The position numbers and the translations under genes were made by a program. DNA of 22,411 nucleotides from Minisyncoccota bacterium (GTDB lineage: Bacteria; Patescibacteriota; Minisyncoccia; Phycocordibacterales; UBA9973): contig JAGOOL010000005.1 in assembly GCA_017992485.1 (NCBI GenBank), positions 1 to 22,411 on the forward strand. The letters run 5' to 3'. Below are positions 1 to 6,590 of this stretch, in pieces. Below the pieces are notes generated by a model. It saw only the letters and a list, made by a program, of their open reading frames with translations, was not told where the DNA came from and ran no database searches. Every line of letters starts with the position of its first letter. Positions within the stretch are counted from its first letter, which is position 1.

Positions 1-689
1 GTGTTTGGATCAAGCTGTCGAATACCACCAGCTGCAGCATTGCGGGTGTTTGCAAAAAGCGGCTTCCCCTCTTTCTCCTGTATTTTATTTAAAGCAATAA
101 GTGTTTTCTTGGCCATCACTATTTCACCACGCACTTCAAGTGTTTTTGGAAATGGCGCTTCAAGCCGAACCGGCACATCGGGAACCATCGAAACATTTTG
201 CGTAACGTCTTCGCCGATGAAACCATCACCGCGCGTTGCTGCTTGTATGAGTTTGCCGTTTTCATAATGAAGCGTGACGGCGAGACCATCAAACTTGAGT
301 TCGGCAAAATATATTGGCGACGAAGAATCACCGATTAGTTTTTGCATTCTATTGGCCCAACTCTCCAATTCTTCTTTTGAAAAAACGTCGTTGAGGGAAA
401 GCATGCGAGTCTTGTGCGTTGCTTTGACAAATGCATCGAGCGCTTTGCCGGCGACGCGCTTTGTCGGATCATCGGTAACGCGAAGATCGGGATACAGATT
501 TTCGAGCTGGCGTAATTCTTTGGTAAGCGAATCGTAGACGTCGTCAGTAACAGAAGGATCGTTTTTAACATGGTAAAGCTCGCGCAAACGAGTGATTTCG
601 GCGCGGAGTTTCGGTATTCGTTTTGCGGCATCAGCCTTGTTGGGTGAGCTCTGATTGCTGGTTTTCCCAGCATTTCCCTCCTTTTTCAT
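1..689 (-). CDS. ligA: NAD-dependent DNA ligase LigA, N-terminal part (runs off the left edge)
   Basis: Seals nicks in DNA using NAD+, in replication and repair. About 229 residues are visible, covering domain Ia and most of the adenylation domain; the OB-fold, zinc, HhH and BRCT parts lie outside the window. Domain Ia has the NAD-binding LYHV (38-41) and DDVYD (49-53) residues. The catalytic lysine is K132 in ELKFDG, followed by ATRGDG (151-156), VRGEI (186-190) and the NTRNAAAG run near 214-221, all diagnostic of LigA. The ATG at 689 is chosen because the frame has no nearer start and a -10-like hexamer sits 6 bases upstream. The catalytic lysine is about 17 residues further in than in E. 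coli LigA (K115), so the protein has a short polar N-terminal extension rich in K, S and N. No Shine-Dalgarno is seen. Family assignment is firm. Confidence 0.95.
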   Translation of the reverse strand, partial: MKKEGNAGKTSNQSSPNKADAAKRIPKLRAEITRLRELYHVKNDPSVTDDVYDSLTKELRQLENLYPDLRVTDDPTKRVAGKALDAFVKATHKTRMLSLNDVFSKEELESWANRMQKLIGDSSSPIYFAELKFDGLAVTLHYENGKLIQAATRGDGFIGEDVTQNVSMVPDVPVRLEAPFPKTLEVRGEIVMAKKTLIALNKIQEKEGKPLFANTRNAAAGGIRQLDPN

Positions 690-695
690 ACTATG

Positions 696-704
696 AGAAT
701 AGCA
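696..704 (-). promoter_or_regulatory. Extended -10 promoter of ligA
   Basis: On the minus strand TGC-TATTCT lies 6 bases before the ligA ATG, so transcription would start at or next to the start codon. No convincing -35 box is seen. The hexamer matches the consensus at 4 of 6 positions, with the TGn extension. Confidence 0.45.
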
Positions 705-714
705 TAAAAGTCGC

Positions 715-1290
715 CTAATTACCGTTCGAATAGAGTGCCGAGAGAAAACGTTCAACAGCGCGTGCGCCTGAGCCATTGAGGAATTGGAGAATTGTAGAGC
801 CGCCAGTGCCGTACTCTATATTTGAACAAAGGACATTGTAGCCGCGAGAATCGATTTTTGTTGAATTAGTGATCGTACCGTCGGAATTTACATAATCGTA
901 GTCTTTATCGATTGAGAAAATAGCGCAGCCCGGAACAGTATTACCGTTAACGTTGGCTTCTACTGGTAGTTTGTAAACAAAAAGTGTCGGGCCTGAAATA
1001 TCGCCGAGTAATTGCACTGGTGAACCTCCGCACTCGATATTGGCCAGTGAATTCGTACTCGTAAACCACTGCTGTTTTACATCATAGTACAGTGCGCACT
1101 CCATGCCGGTGTCGGCTGCCACGAATGAGTACTGACTCGATTTTGCATTCACTGAAAGTAATTGCTCTTTGTAAGCAATACCTGAAATCGAAAGCGCCAT
1201 CAATAGTAAAATACTTGAAACGAGCACAGAGAAAAGTGCTACGAATCCTTTTTCATTTTTATTTGATGGTAATTTCATATTGATATGCAT
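715..1290 (-). CDS. PilX/GspK-like minor pilin lacking Glu5
   Basis: A 191-residue prepilin-like protein. A short basic leader ends at G15, followed by FVALF and a long hydrophobic helix (about 16-38), the shape of a class III leader cleaved by PilD. The residue at position +5 of the mature protein is Phe rather than Glu, as expected for PilX/GspK-type tip subunits, which lack Glu5. The middle contains AADTGMECALYY, a pattern common in PilX-like proteins, and the rest is a polar globular domain with several cysteines (ECAL, IECGG, GCAIF, LCSN). It is the last gene of the pilD operon, 3 bases after the preceding stop. ATG at 1290 and ATG at 1278 are both possible starts; an AGGA lies 9 bases before the first. 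The pilin-like nature is clear; the exact PilX name is inferred. Confidence 0.75.
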   Translation of the reverse strand: MHINMKLPSNKNEKGFVALFSVLVSSILLLMALSISGIAYKEQLLSVNAKSSQYSFVAADTGMECALYYDVKQQWFTSTNSLANIECGGSPVQLLGDISGPTLFVYKLPVEANVNGNTVPGCAIFSIDKDYDYVNSDGTITNSTKIDSRGYNVLCSNIEYGTGGSTILQFLNGSGARAVERFLSALYSNGN

Positions 1291-1293
1291 TCA

Positions 1294-1878
1294 CTAGTTT
1301 CCTGTCGGCAACCAGTTAGTAAGTGTTTCCGTAAGAGTAATATTCTTTTGCGCACCATTTCTTTCTTCCCAAACTACAGTAGAGGTAACTTTAATTTCAT
1401 CAACACCGATATTTTCGACGACAATGTACCTTCGGTATGGCGTATTTGGTGACGGCGTTGCTGTTTGATAAAAGTAACCCGTGCTATCCAAAGAATTGTC
1501 GGCATATACAACAGGGCGATCCTCACATTTATCTGAATCAAGACAAGCAATCAACTCATCGGTCGGATCAAATTCTGTCGGATCAACCATCGCGCACTTG
1601 TTTATACAACGAGCAGCAAGATCCATAAATGAATTCCAAGATGCAGATCCGCCGAGTGTCGGTGTGTACTTGTTTCGCAAATGGCGCATGTATTCGATAT
1701 TTTCTTGAGCGAGGTAGTTGGCGACGATGCGATTTTTGGAAGATGATGTGCTCGCTATACCTTGCGCAGTAACTGAAATAACAGCAGCAATAGAGACAGA
1801 GAAAATAGCAACAGCAACAAGCGTCTCGACGAGAGTAAATCCTTGCTGATTTTTATTTTTAATTGAAAATAATTTCAT
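1294..1878 (-). CDS. PilV-like minor pilin
   Basis: A 194-residue type IV prepilin-like protein. The leader of 13 residues ends QQG, and the mature protein begins FTLVE (Glu5 = E18) with the sequence VETLVAVAIFSVSI typical of PilV/GspI minor pilins. The conserved hydrophobic helix covers about 14-38, then NYLAQENIEYMRHLRN, a helix pattern usual in this family. The globular domain contains four cysteines in RCINKC, IACLD and DKCED. It lies third among the four minor pilins after pilD, 18 bases from the preceding gene, and should be processed by that peptidase. Minor pilins of this type prime pilus assembly together with their neighbours. The ATG at 1878 is the only sensible start; no Shine-Dalgarno is seen. 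Confidence 0.8.
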   Translation of the reverse strand: MKLFSIKNKNQQGFTLVETLVAVAIFSVSIAAVISVTAQGIASTSSSKNRIVANYLAQENIEYMRHLRNKYTPTLGGSASWNSFMDLAARCINKCAMVDPTEFDPTDELIACLDSDKCEDRPVVYADNSLDSTGYFYQTATPSPNTPYRRYIVVENIGVDEIKVTSTVVWEERNGAQKNITLTETLTNWLPTGN

Positions 1879-1896
1879 ATCAGTTTGCTACAGTTT

Positions 1897-2610
1897 TTAT
1901 GGAGCCACAACACTAATGTTTCTCTGTGAAGCTGAGGTCTGGAGACTAAACGGCGTTGTGACTTCTTTATAGGTAACAACTCCTGAAATACGGATGGTAA
2001 TCCGTGGTGATGCAGCAAAATCTGTTCCGGGTTTGGTATTGTAGACATTAAAACCAGAGCGAGCACAGTCGATCTTGATATCCGGAGTTGTCGTGATTGG
2101 TACGAATTCCCGTCCGCCATCGGTGGATTTTTCGAGTAAGCATTCAGACATGAGACCACTCGGTCCCGGACGAAACATATAAATAATTTGATCCCCGGCA
2201 TTTGCGTCCCCTGTCGTTGAATCCATCGGCGTTCCACCCATCGGCTCGAGACCTACGATCAATGAACTTTCATGGCCATTAGTGCCGCAATCCTGTTCTT
2301 CGGCAAGGAAATCATTTACAGCACCAACAATGACATTCGGGCCACCTGTCGACGGAACACAGTGATAATACGAACCAAGCTTAAAGTTTCGCGACATATC
2401 TTCCATAACATAGTTGAGGTTATCGATGATTGCTCGGAGATTTTGTGATTTCTTGTTTGTGTTGTTCACATTGAGGAGCGCACTGATACCGATAACCATG
2501 ACGATCGTAAAGATCGCGATAGCAACCATCGCTTCTATCAATGTAAAACCAGACTGATTTTTTTTCAGCTGCTGCTTTTTGTTTTGAAGTGATGTGGATA
2601 AAAATGTCAT
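1897..2610 (-). CDS. PilW-like minor pilin
   Basis: A 237-residue prepilin-like protein. The 21-residue basic leader ends at QSG, then FTLIEAMVAIAIFTIVM with Glu5 at E26. After the N-terminal helix comes a NLRAIIDNLNYVMEDMSRN segment, the usual position of the alpha1-C helix in PilW/GspJ-like minor pilins. The C-terminal half ends in a beta-strand pattern with RITIRISGVVTY. Four cysteines are visible (HCVP, DCGT, ECLL, DCAR). It is the second minor pilin after pilD, in the same direction and with small gaps, so co-transcription and processing by PilD are inferred. The PilW assignment rests on size, position in the cluster and the extended C-terminal half, not on a family-specific motif; GspJ-like is an equivalent name. 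The start at 2610 has no Shine-Dalgarno. Confidence 0.75.
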   Translation of the reverse strand: MTFLSTSLQNKKQQLKKNQSGFTLIEAMVAIAIFTIVMVIGISALLNVNNTNKKSQNLRAIIDNLNYVMEDMSRNFKLGSYYHCVPSTGGPNVIVGAVNDFLAEEQDCGTNGHESSLIVGLEPMGGTPMDSTTGDANAGDQIIYMFRPGPSGLMSECLLEKSTDGGREFVPITTTPDIKIDCARSGFNVYNTKPGTDFAASPRITIRISGVVTYKEVTTPFSLQTSASQRNISVVAP

Positions 2611-2649
2611 ATATATTTTAGATATTTTCGTGACGATGTAGTCGCCGCT

Positions 2650-3363
2650 CTATGGATGCGCCGCGATACTAATCTGTCCGAGACGTGTCACGACAATATC
2701 TCGACTCGGTGTATCTGCTTGGTTTGGAGATGTGATCGTGATACGGAGATAATTATAGATGGTATCATCGTCACCAGTAATGATCGCATCCGGGAATGGA
2801 CGCTTGAAAACAATGTTTACGCCCTGTGTTATCGGAGCATCACACTCTGAACCTATGCCTCCGCAGATTTCACTAATGTAGTTTCCCTGACCAAGTGAGA
2901 TATTATCCAAACATTCTGTAGCGAGCCCTGTTCCACAAAGATTATTACCGTACATTAATTTATTATCAAAACCACCCATATAATCAAAGAACTTAAACAA
3001 TGTTTTACCGGAATTGCCGCTATAGCTTAGCATGTTCGCATTATTTGTATCACCAATCGATGTTAGATATATACCGTATCTTGGTGAACAGTCTTCACTC
3101 GCGCGGTTACACGTTGCCAGGAAATCATTTGTGCGACCGGAAATGGCTTCCTTCTGAACACTATTGATTTGCAGTGCGATATCTTGCGCCAAATTCTGCA
3201 GCGTGATACTTCGGCCAAAGCGTGAGAAGTTTACGAGGAGTGTTCCGGCAATAATAGAAAAAATCGAAATCACGACAACAAGCTCAATAAAAGTCACTCC
3301 CCGATTATCTTGGAGACTCGGTGATTTCAACTGCTTTTGAATTGTCCGGAAGAAAGTGAACAT
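2650..3363 (-). CDS. GspH/FimT-like minor pilin
   Basis: A 237-residue prepilin-like protein. The leader ends at NRG (G22) and the mature end reads VTFIELVVVISIFSII, with Glu5 at E27 and an N-terminal Val in place of the usual Phe. The following RFGRSITLQNLAQDIALQ helix and the QKEAISGR stretch are typical of GspH/FimT-type minor pilins. Six cysteines are visible (TCNR, DCSP, LCGT, ECLD, ICGG, ECDA), suggesting disulfide bonds in the exposed domain. It directly follows pilD with a 14-base gap, so it is almost certainly in that operon. In other pili, FimT/GspH subunits help start pilus assembly, and FimT has been linked to DNA binding in some species; whether that applies here is not shown by the sequence. 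Confidence 0.78.
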   Translation of the reverse strand: MFTFFRTIQKQLKSPSLQDNRGVTFIELVVVISIFSIIAGTLLVNFSRFGRSITLQNLAQDIALQINSVQKEAISGRTNDFLATCNRASEDCSPRYGIYLTSIGDTNNANMLSYSGNSGKTLFKFFDYMGGFDNKLMYGNNLCGTGLATECLDNISLGQGNYISEICGGIGSECDAPITQGVNIVFKRPFPDAIITGDDDTIYNYLRITITSPNQADTPSRDIVVTRLGQISIAAHP

Positions 3364-3377
3364 GAGAATATGGATGT

Positions 3378-4181
3378 CTATCTAAAAAATGTGAGCAAGC
3401 TTGTAACGGTAACATCATAAAAGAAAGCGATTAGCGTTCCAAGAACCAAGAACGGCGCAAACGGTATCTGCATTTTTCGTGAAGCATGTTTGCCATGTAG
3501 CAAAAGAATAATAATGCCGACGATCGCACCTGCCCAGAAGCCGAGCATGAGCGCGGCGAAACCGCGACCGACACCGAGCAGCAAGCCAATAGCAATCGCA
3601 AGTTTTACATCGCCAAAGCCCAACCATTCACCTTTTGAAACAGCCCACAGCAAAAATAGCGGCAATGCGACAATCGGGCCGGCTGCAATCGACATAAGTG
3701 ATGCCGCATGGAAATGGAGTGTTCCGTAGTTAGACAAGAACAAACCTAAAAATGCGACAACCATGAGCGGATAGACCAAATTGTTCGGCACGATTTTGTG
3801 GCGAAGGTCGTATCCGGCAATAACAATCATGATTGAGAAAGCGAGTGTATAGAATGCGGCAAAGTAGAAGAAGTTCCCGATAGCAAAAGGCAAGAAGAAT
3901 GCGAAACGCGCAAAGATGAAAAGCAAAATGAGACCCATAACGAATTCCACAATCGGATAGAGAAATGAAATTGGCGTTTTACATTTGCGACATTTACCAC
4001 CGATGAAAACGTATGAAAAAATCGGCACGAGTTCGTACCATTGTAGATTGCGAGCGCACGTCATGCAGCCGCTTCGGCCGCCGAACGTTCGGCCACTGTT
4101 GTGACGGAAGATAACGACATTCAAAAAGCTACCGAGCACGGTTCCAAAAAGGAAAACAACGACAGGAATGAAATATTGCAT
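3378..4181 (-). CDS. pilD: Prepilin peptidase/N-methyltransferase PilD
   Basis: Membrane aspartic protease that removes prepilin leaders and, in bifunctional members, methylates the new N-terminus. The 267-residue length fits the family. The N-terminal domain has SFLNVVIFR (18-26) and two cysteine pairs, C39/C42 and C64/C67, the zinc-like site of the methyltransferase part. The catalytic aspartates are D125 in GYDLRHKIVPN and D191 in GFGDVKLA. About eight hydrophobic segments are seen. It is the first gene of a unit with four minor pilins and can serve all six pilins in this window. The ATG at 4181 is 7 bases after a consensus extended -10 box, so the mRNA may be leaderless. A 9-bp inverted repeat surrounds that box and touches the start codon. 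All key residues are present. Confidence 0.95.
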   Translation of the reverse strand: MQYFIPVVVFLFGTVLGSFLNVVIFRHNSGRTFGGRSGCMTCARNLQWYELVPIFSYVFIGGKCRKCKTPISFLYPIVEFVMGLILLFIFARFAFFLPFAIGNFFYFAAFYTLAFSIMIVIAGYDLRHKIVPNNLVYPLMVVAFLGLFLSNYGTLHFHAASLMSIAAGPIVALPLFLLWAVSKGEWLGFGDVKLAIAIGLLLGVGRGFAALMLGFWAGAIVGIIILLLHGKHASRKMQIPFAPFLVLGTLIAFFYDVTVTSLLTFFR

Positions 4182-4211
4182 CCCTACGATTATAGCATTT
4201 TGTCGTAGGGA
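4181..4211. promoter_or_regulatory. 9-bp inverted repeat around the pilD promoter (possible operator)
   Basis: TCCCTACGA (4181-4189) and TCGTAGGGA (4203-4211) are perfect inverted repeats with a 13-base spacer holding most of the extended -10 box. One arm abuts the pilD start codon. The placement suits a dimeric repressor site. In a read-through transcript it could instead fold and hide the start codon. Confidence 0.5.
4189..4197 (-). promoter_or_regulatory. Consensus extended -10 promoter of the pilD operon
   Basis: The minus strand reads TGC-TATAAT, a perfect extended -10, followed by 7 bases (CGTAGGG) and the pilD ATG. The predicted start point is at or beside the start codon. Confidence 0.7.
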
Positions 4212-4217
4212 GATTGG

Positions 4218-4244
4218 TAGCTGTAGTGGATTATCGTACAGCTA
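4218..4244. repeat. 8-bp inverted repeat between the pilin gene and pilD
   Basis: TAGCTGTA (4218-4225) and TACAGCTA (4237-4244) are perfect inverted repeats with an 11-base loop. There is no T-run after it on either strand, so it is not a standard terminator. It lies 6 bases from the pilD operator-like repeat, in the 91-base gap after the 4273-4728 pilin gene. Confidence 0.4.
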
Positions 4245-4272
4245 GATCGCGGTGCAGCCAAGAATCTATTAA

Positions 4273-4728
4273 TTACGGAAGCTGGCACGTTTCCGTACCA
4301 AGTGGCGCAAGACTAACCATTCTGCCGGAAAAACCCGTACTATCTATACAGAAGATTTCAGTTGGAGTACCGCTGTTATCGAGAGTGGCAAGCAGGCCAA
4401 TGTACGCCCAATATCCTTGCCCAGATTGAAATGTATCGTCACATTCAGCAGTTTGCTCTGTGGCATTTTCAGCCGCGGTAAGGAGTGTTGTAAATGTATC
4501 AGAGGCACAAAGACCAGTATAATCTTGATCAAATGTTGAGTAGTAGCTTTCTGCCTCAGCTCGTGCAGATGACATTGAGGTAACAGCGCTCGCATCACGC
4601 GCTTTTGCTCGCGAAGTTCGGAGGTTCGTAATAACCATCGCAGCCAAAATACCGATAATGGCAATAACGACGAGGAGTTCGATGAGGGTGAAGCCTCGAG
4701 ATAGACGAGATACAAATGTTTTTTTCAT
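4273..4728 (-). CDS. Major-pilin-like type IV prepilin, copy 1
   Basis: A 151-residue prepilin. The 12-residue leader ends SRG and is followed by FTLIELLVVIAIIGILAA with Glu5 at E17, the classic major pilin start. After the helix comes a polar stretch with repeated Ala/Arg/Ser and then a compact domain with four cysteines (LCAS, ECDD, FCID, TCQL), probably two disulfides. FCIDSTGFSGR near the end matches FCIDGTGYAGK in copy 2. It has its own promoter (TATACT, 7 bases before the ATG) and is isolated from copy 2 by a terminator, so the two pilins are likely transcribed separately. No Shine-Dalgarno is present. Which of the two forms the fibre core cannot be told from the sequence. Confidence 0.85.
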   Translation of the reverse strand: MKKTFVSRLSRGFTLIELLVVIAIIGILAAMVITNLRTSRAKARDASAVTSMSSARAEAESYYSTFDQDYTGLCASDTFTTLLTAAENATEQTAECDDTFQSGQGYWAYIGLLATLDNSGTPTEIFCIDSTGFSGRMVSLAPLGTETCQLP

Positions 4729-4735
4729 TAGCTAC

Positions 4736-4741
4736 AGTATA
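4736..4741 (-). promoter_or_regulatory. -10 box of pilin copy 1
   Basis: TATACT on the minus strand, then 7 bases and the ATG. No good -35 is seen (the best is TTGTTT with a 16-base spacer). It lies just downstream of the terminator of copy 2, as expected for an independent unit. Confidence 0.5.
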
Positions 4742-4756
4742 TATAACAATATCTAT

Positions 4757-4787
4757 AAAACAAAACCGCCCCGATATGATCGGAGCG
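4757..4787 (-). terminator. Rho-independent terminator after pilin copy 2
   Basis: On the minus strand CGCTCCGAT (plus 4787-4779), a CAT loop and ATCGGGGCG (4775-4767) form a 9-bp stem with one G-T pair. It is followed by G, TTTT, G, TTTT. It lies 45 bases after the stop of copy 2 and before the promoter of copy 1. Confidence 0.85.
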
Positions 4788-4831
4788 ATTGAGTATAGAA
4801 ATTAAGAATTGAATTCCAGAGATGTGAGTGA

Positions 4832-5260
4832 CTAGTTACATGAAGAACCCGGAGACGCTGGTGCTGCTGTTCTCTTTCCTGCATAACCAGTACCATCGAT
4901 ACAGAAGAAGCCCGCTGTTGCTGTAGTTGCAACATATGCAGTATATGACTGACCAGTAGCCAGACAAACAACAGCACCACCGTTCGCAGCAGTAGCTGCA
5001 GCCATCAATCTGCCAAAAGGAAGTATTGGATCACAAACTGATCCTGCTGCACTTCCAGTACCGTATGAAAGCGAACCAGAGTCATAGTAGTTTTCCGCTT
5101 CTGCTCGAGCAGATGACATAGACGTAATTGCACTAGCGTCACGAGCCTTGGCACGAGCCGTTCGAAGGTTCGTAATCACCATCGCAGCCAAAATACCGAT
5201 AATGGCAATAACGACGAGGAGTTCGATGAGGGTGAAACCTTTCTGCAATTTTTTGTTCAT
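4832..5260 (-). CDS. Major-pilin-like type IV prepilin, copy 2
   Basis: A 142-residue prepilin from the ATG at 5260. The 8-residue leader ends QKG, followed by FTLIELLVVIAIIGILAA with Glu5 at E13. The first 75 coding bases around the helix are almost identical to copy 1, and the polar stretch after it is very similar (ARAKARDAS in both). The globular domain is Gly/Ala/Ser-rich with four cysteines (VCDP, VCLA, FCID, SCN at the C-terminus). It ends before a strong terminator. Upstream ATGs at 5272 and 5302 are in frame; the start at 5260 gives a leader of normal length, and the promoter at 5293-5301 rules out 5302. It follows pilC in the same direction but has its own extended -10 box, so high independent expression is likely. 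Confidence 0.85.
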   Translation of the reverse strand: MNKKLQKGFTLIELLVVIAIIGILAAMVITNLRTARAKARDASAITSMSSARAEAENYYDSGSLSYGTGSAAGSVCDPILPFGRLMAAATAANGGAVVCLATGQSYTAYVATTATAGFFCIDGTGYAGKRTAAPASPGSSCN

Positions 5261-5292
5261 GTAAGAAGTCATATTATATTTGTACAATGTGT

Positions 5293-5301
5293 AGTATAGC
5301 A
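5293..5301 (-). promoter_or_regulatory. Extended -10 promoter of pilin copy 2
   Basis: TGC-TATACT on the minus strand, in the gap after pilC. A second possible -10, TATAAT (5273-5278), lies 12 bases before the 5260 ATG. Either would drive the pilin gene. No -35 is visible. Confidence 0.5.
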
Positions 5302-5357
5302 CTTTCGCTACCTATTATCCCCTAGCTGCTAATGTGGAAAACCATTTTCCTGCCCTT

Positions 5358-6557
5358 TTACTGAATCGAGCTCGCAATGTTGTAGATCGGAACAAGGATA
5401 GACGACAAGAGAATACCGACACCGAGACCGAGGACAACGATCATGATAGGTTCGATCAAGCTGACGAGCGTATCAACGATGTCATCAACTTCGCGCTTGT
5501 AGAAATGCGCCATCGTACGGAGGATCTGACCGAGCGAACCGGTTTCTTCACCAGTTCTCATCATTTGCACCATGATCGGCGGGATCAACGGTTCGCGAGC
5601 GAGCGCATCAGAAAGCGCCGAACCACCTTTGACGGCTTCGGCGGTGTTGGTCATGATCTGACTATAGACCTGTGAACCAACGACACTACTGGTGATCTCG
5701 ATAGCATGCACGATCGGAATACCTGAAGAGATCATCGTATCGAGGTTGTCTGCAATACGAGAGAGGAAGAGTTTTTGGTAGAGCTTGCCGAAGATTGGAA
5801 TTGAAAGACGAACGCGATCGAGGTAGAGCTTGCCGGCTGGACGACGTGATACGATCACGCCATAGACCGCAACCAAAATTACAGCGATCAAAATGAAAAT
5901 GCCGTAATCAACGAAGAAGTTTGAAATACCGATGACAATTCGAGTGTAGACCGGGATGTCCTGACCTGATTCGAGAATAATTTCAGAAAGTTTTGGAATA
6001 ACCATAACCATCATGAGCACCATCACGGCAATAAAGACAACGATAACGAACGCCGGATAGATGAGGGCATTTCTCGTCTTGCTCGTCAGTTCGTACTGAC
6101 GATCGAGGTAATCAGCCAAGTAGCTAAATGTTTTGGTAAGTGTTCCCGACTCTTCGCCGGCCTTGACCATGTTTGTATAAAAATCAGTAAAGACTTCAGG
6201 ATGTTTTGCGAGCGCACCGGAGATCGATTGACCGGCCTGGAGATCATCGACGACTTGAGTAACGATTCTGCGAAGCGTTTTATTTTCGGCATTTGCCGCA
6301 AGCATTGAGAAAGCTTTGAGGGCGGAAACCTGCGCTTCGAAAAGTGTTGAGATCTGTCGTGACAAGATAACGATATCTTTCTGTGGAACGTGTGTGAAAA
6401 TATCACGACCGAGACCTGTCTCCTCTTCACCTTTCATCGAAACAACAACGAGGCCACGGCGCTGCAGCGCACTAATAGCCAAATCTCGAGATGCTGCTTC
6501 TACAGTACCTTCTTTCTTCTCGCCTTTGTCATTGATTGCTTTATATTTGAATACCAT
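5358..6557 (-). CDS. pilC: Type IV pilus platform protein PilC
   Basis: Inner-membrane platform on which PilB and PilT act, of the T2SSF/GspF family. The 399 residues match the family length. There are two T2SSF repeats: about 65-190, with KAGEESG (132-138), and about 265-390, with RTGEETG (334-340). Hydrophobic segments lie at about 163-188, 213-236 and 368-392. The N-terminal 50 residues form the usual small cytoplasmic domain starting VFKYKAIN. It follows pilT by 33 bases in the same direction, and a TAAAAT hexamer lies 6 bases before its ATG, so either read-through from pilT or a weak separate promoter is possible. It precedes the pilin genes. The family call is firm; no residue looks unusual. 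Confidence 0.95.
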   Translation of the reverse strand: MVFKYKAINDKGEKKEGTVEAASRDLAISALQRRGLVVVSMKGEEETGLGRDIFTHVPQKDIVILSRQISTLFEAQVSALKAFSMLAANAENKTLRRIVTQVVDDLQAGQSISGALAKHPEVFTDFYTNMVKAGEESGTLTKTFSYLADYLDRQYELTSKTRNALIYPAFVIVVFIAVMVLMMVMVIPKLSEIILESGQDIPVYTRIVIGISNFFVDYGIFILIAVILVAVYGVIVSRRPAGKLYLDRVRLSIPIFGKLYQKLFLSRIADNLDTMISSGIPIVHAIEITSSVVGSQVYSQIMTNTAEAVKGGSALSDALAREPLIPPIMVQMMRTGEETGSLGQILRTMAHFYKREVDDIVDTLVSLIEPIMIVVLGLGVGILLSSILVPIYNIASSIQ

Positions 6558-6590
6558 AGTTTTATTTTACATTACTGCGCGTATCGCACA

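Noticed and set aside
335..673. 112-residue open frame on the minus strand inside ligA
   Set aside because: It is out of frame with ligA, whose frame shows clear family motifs from 689 to the window edge.
5336..5350. Terminator after pilC (GGAAAA-CCA-TTTTCC)
   Set aside because: The stem is short and AT-rich and no T-run follows on the minus strand.
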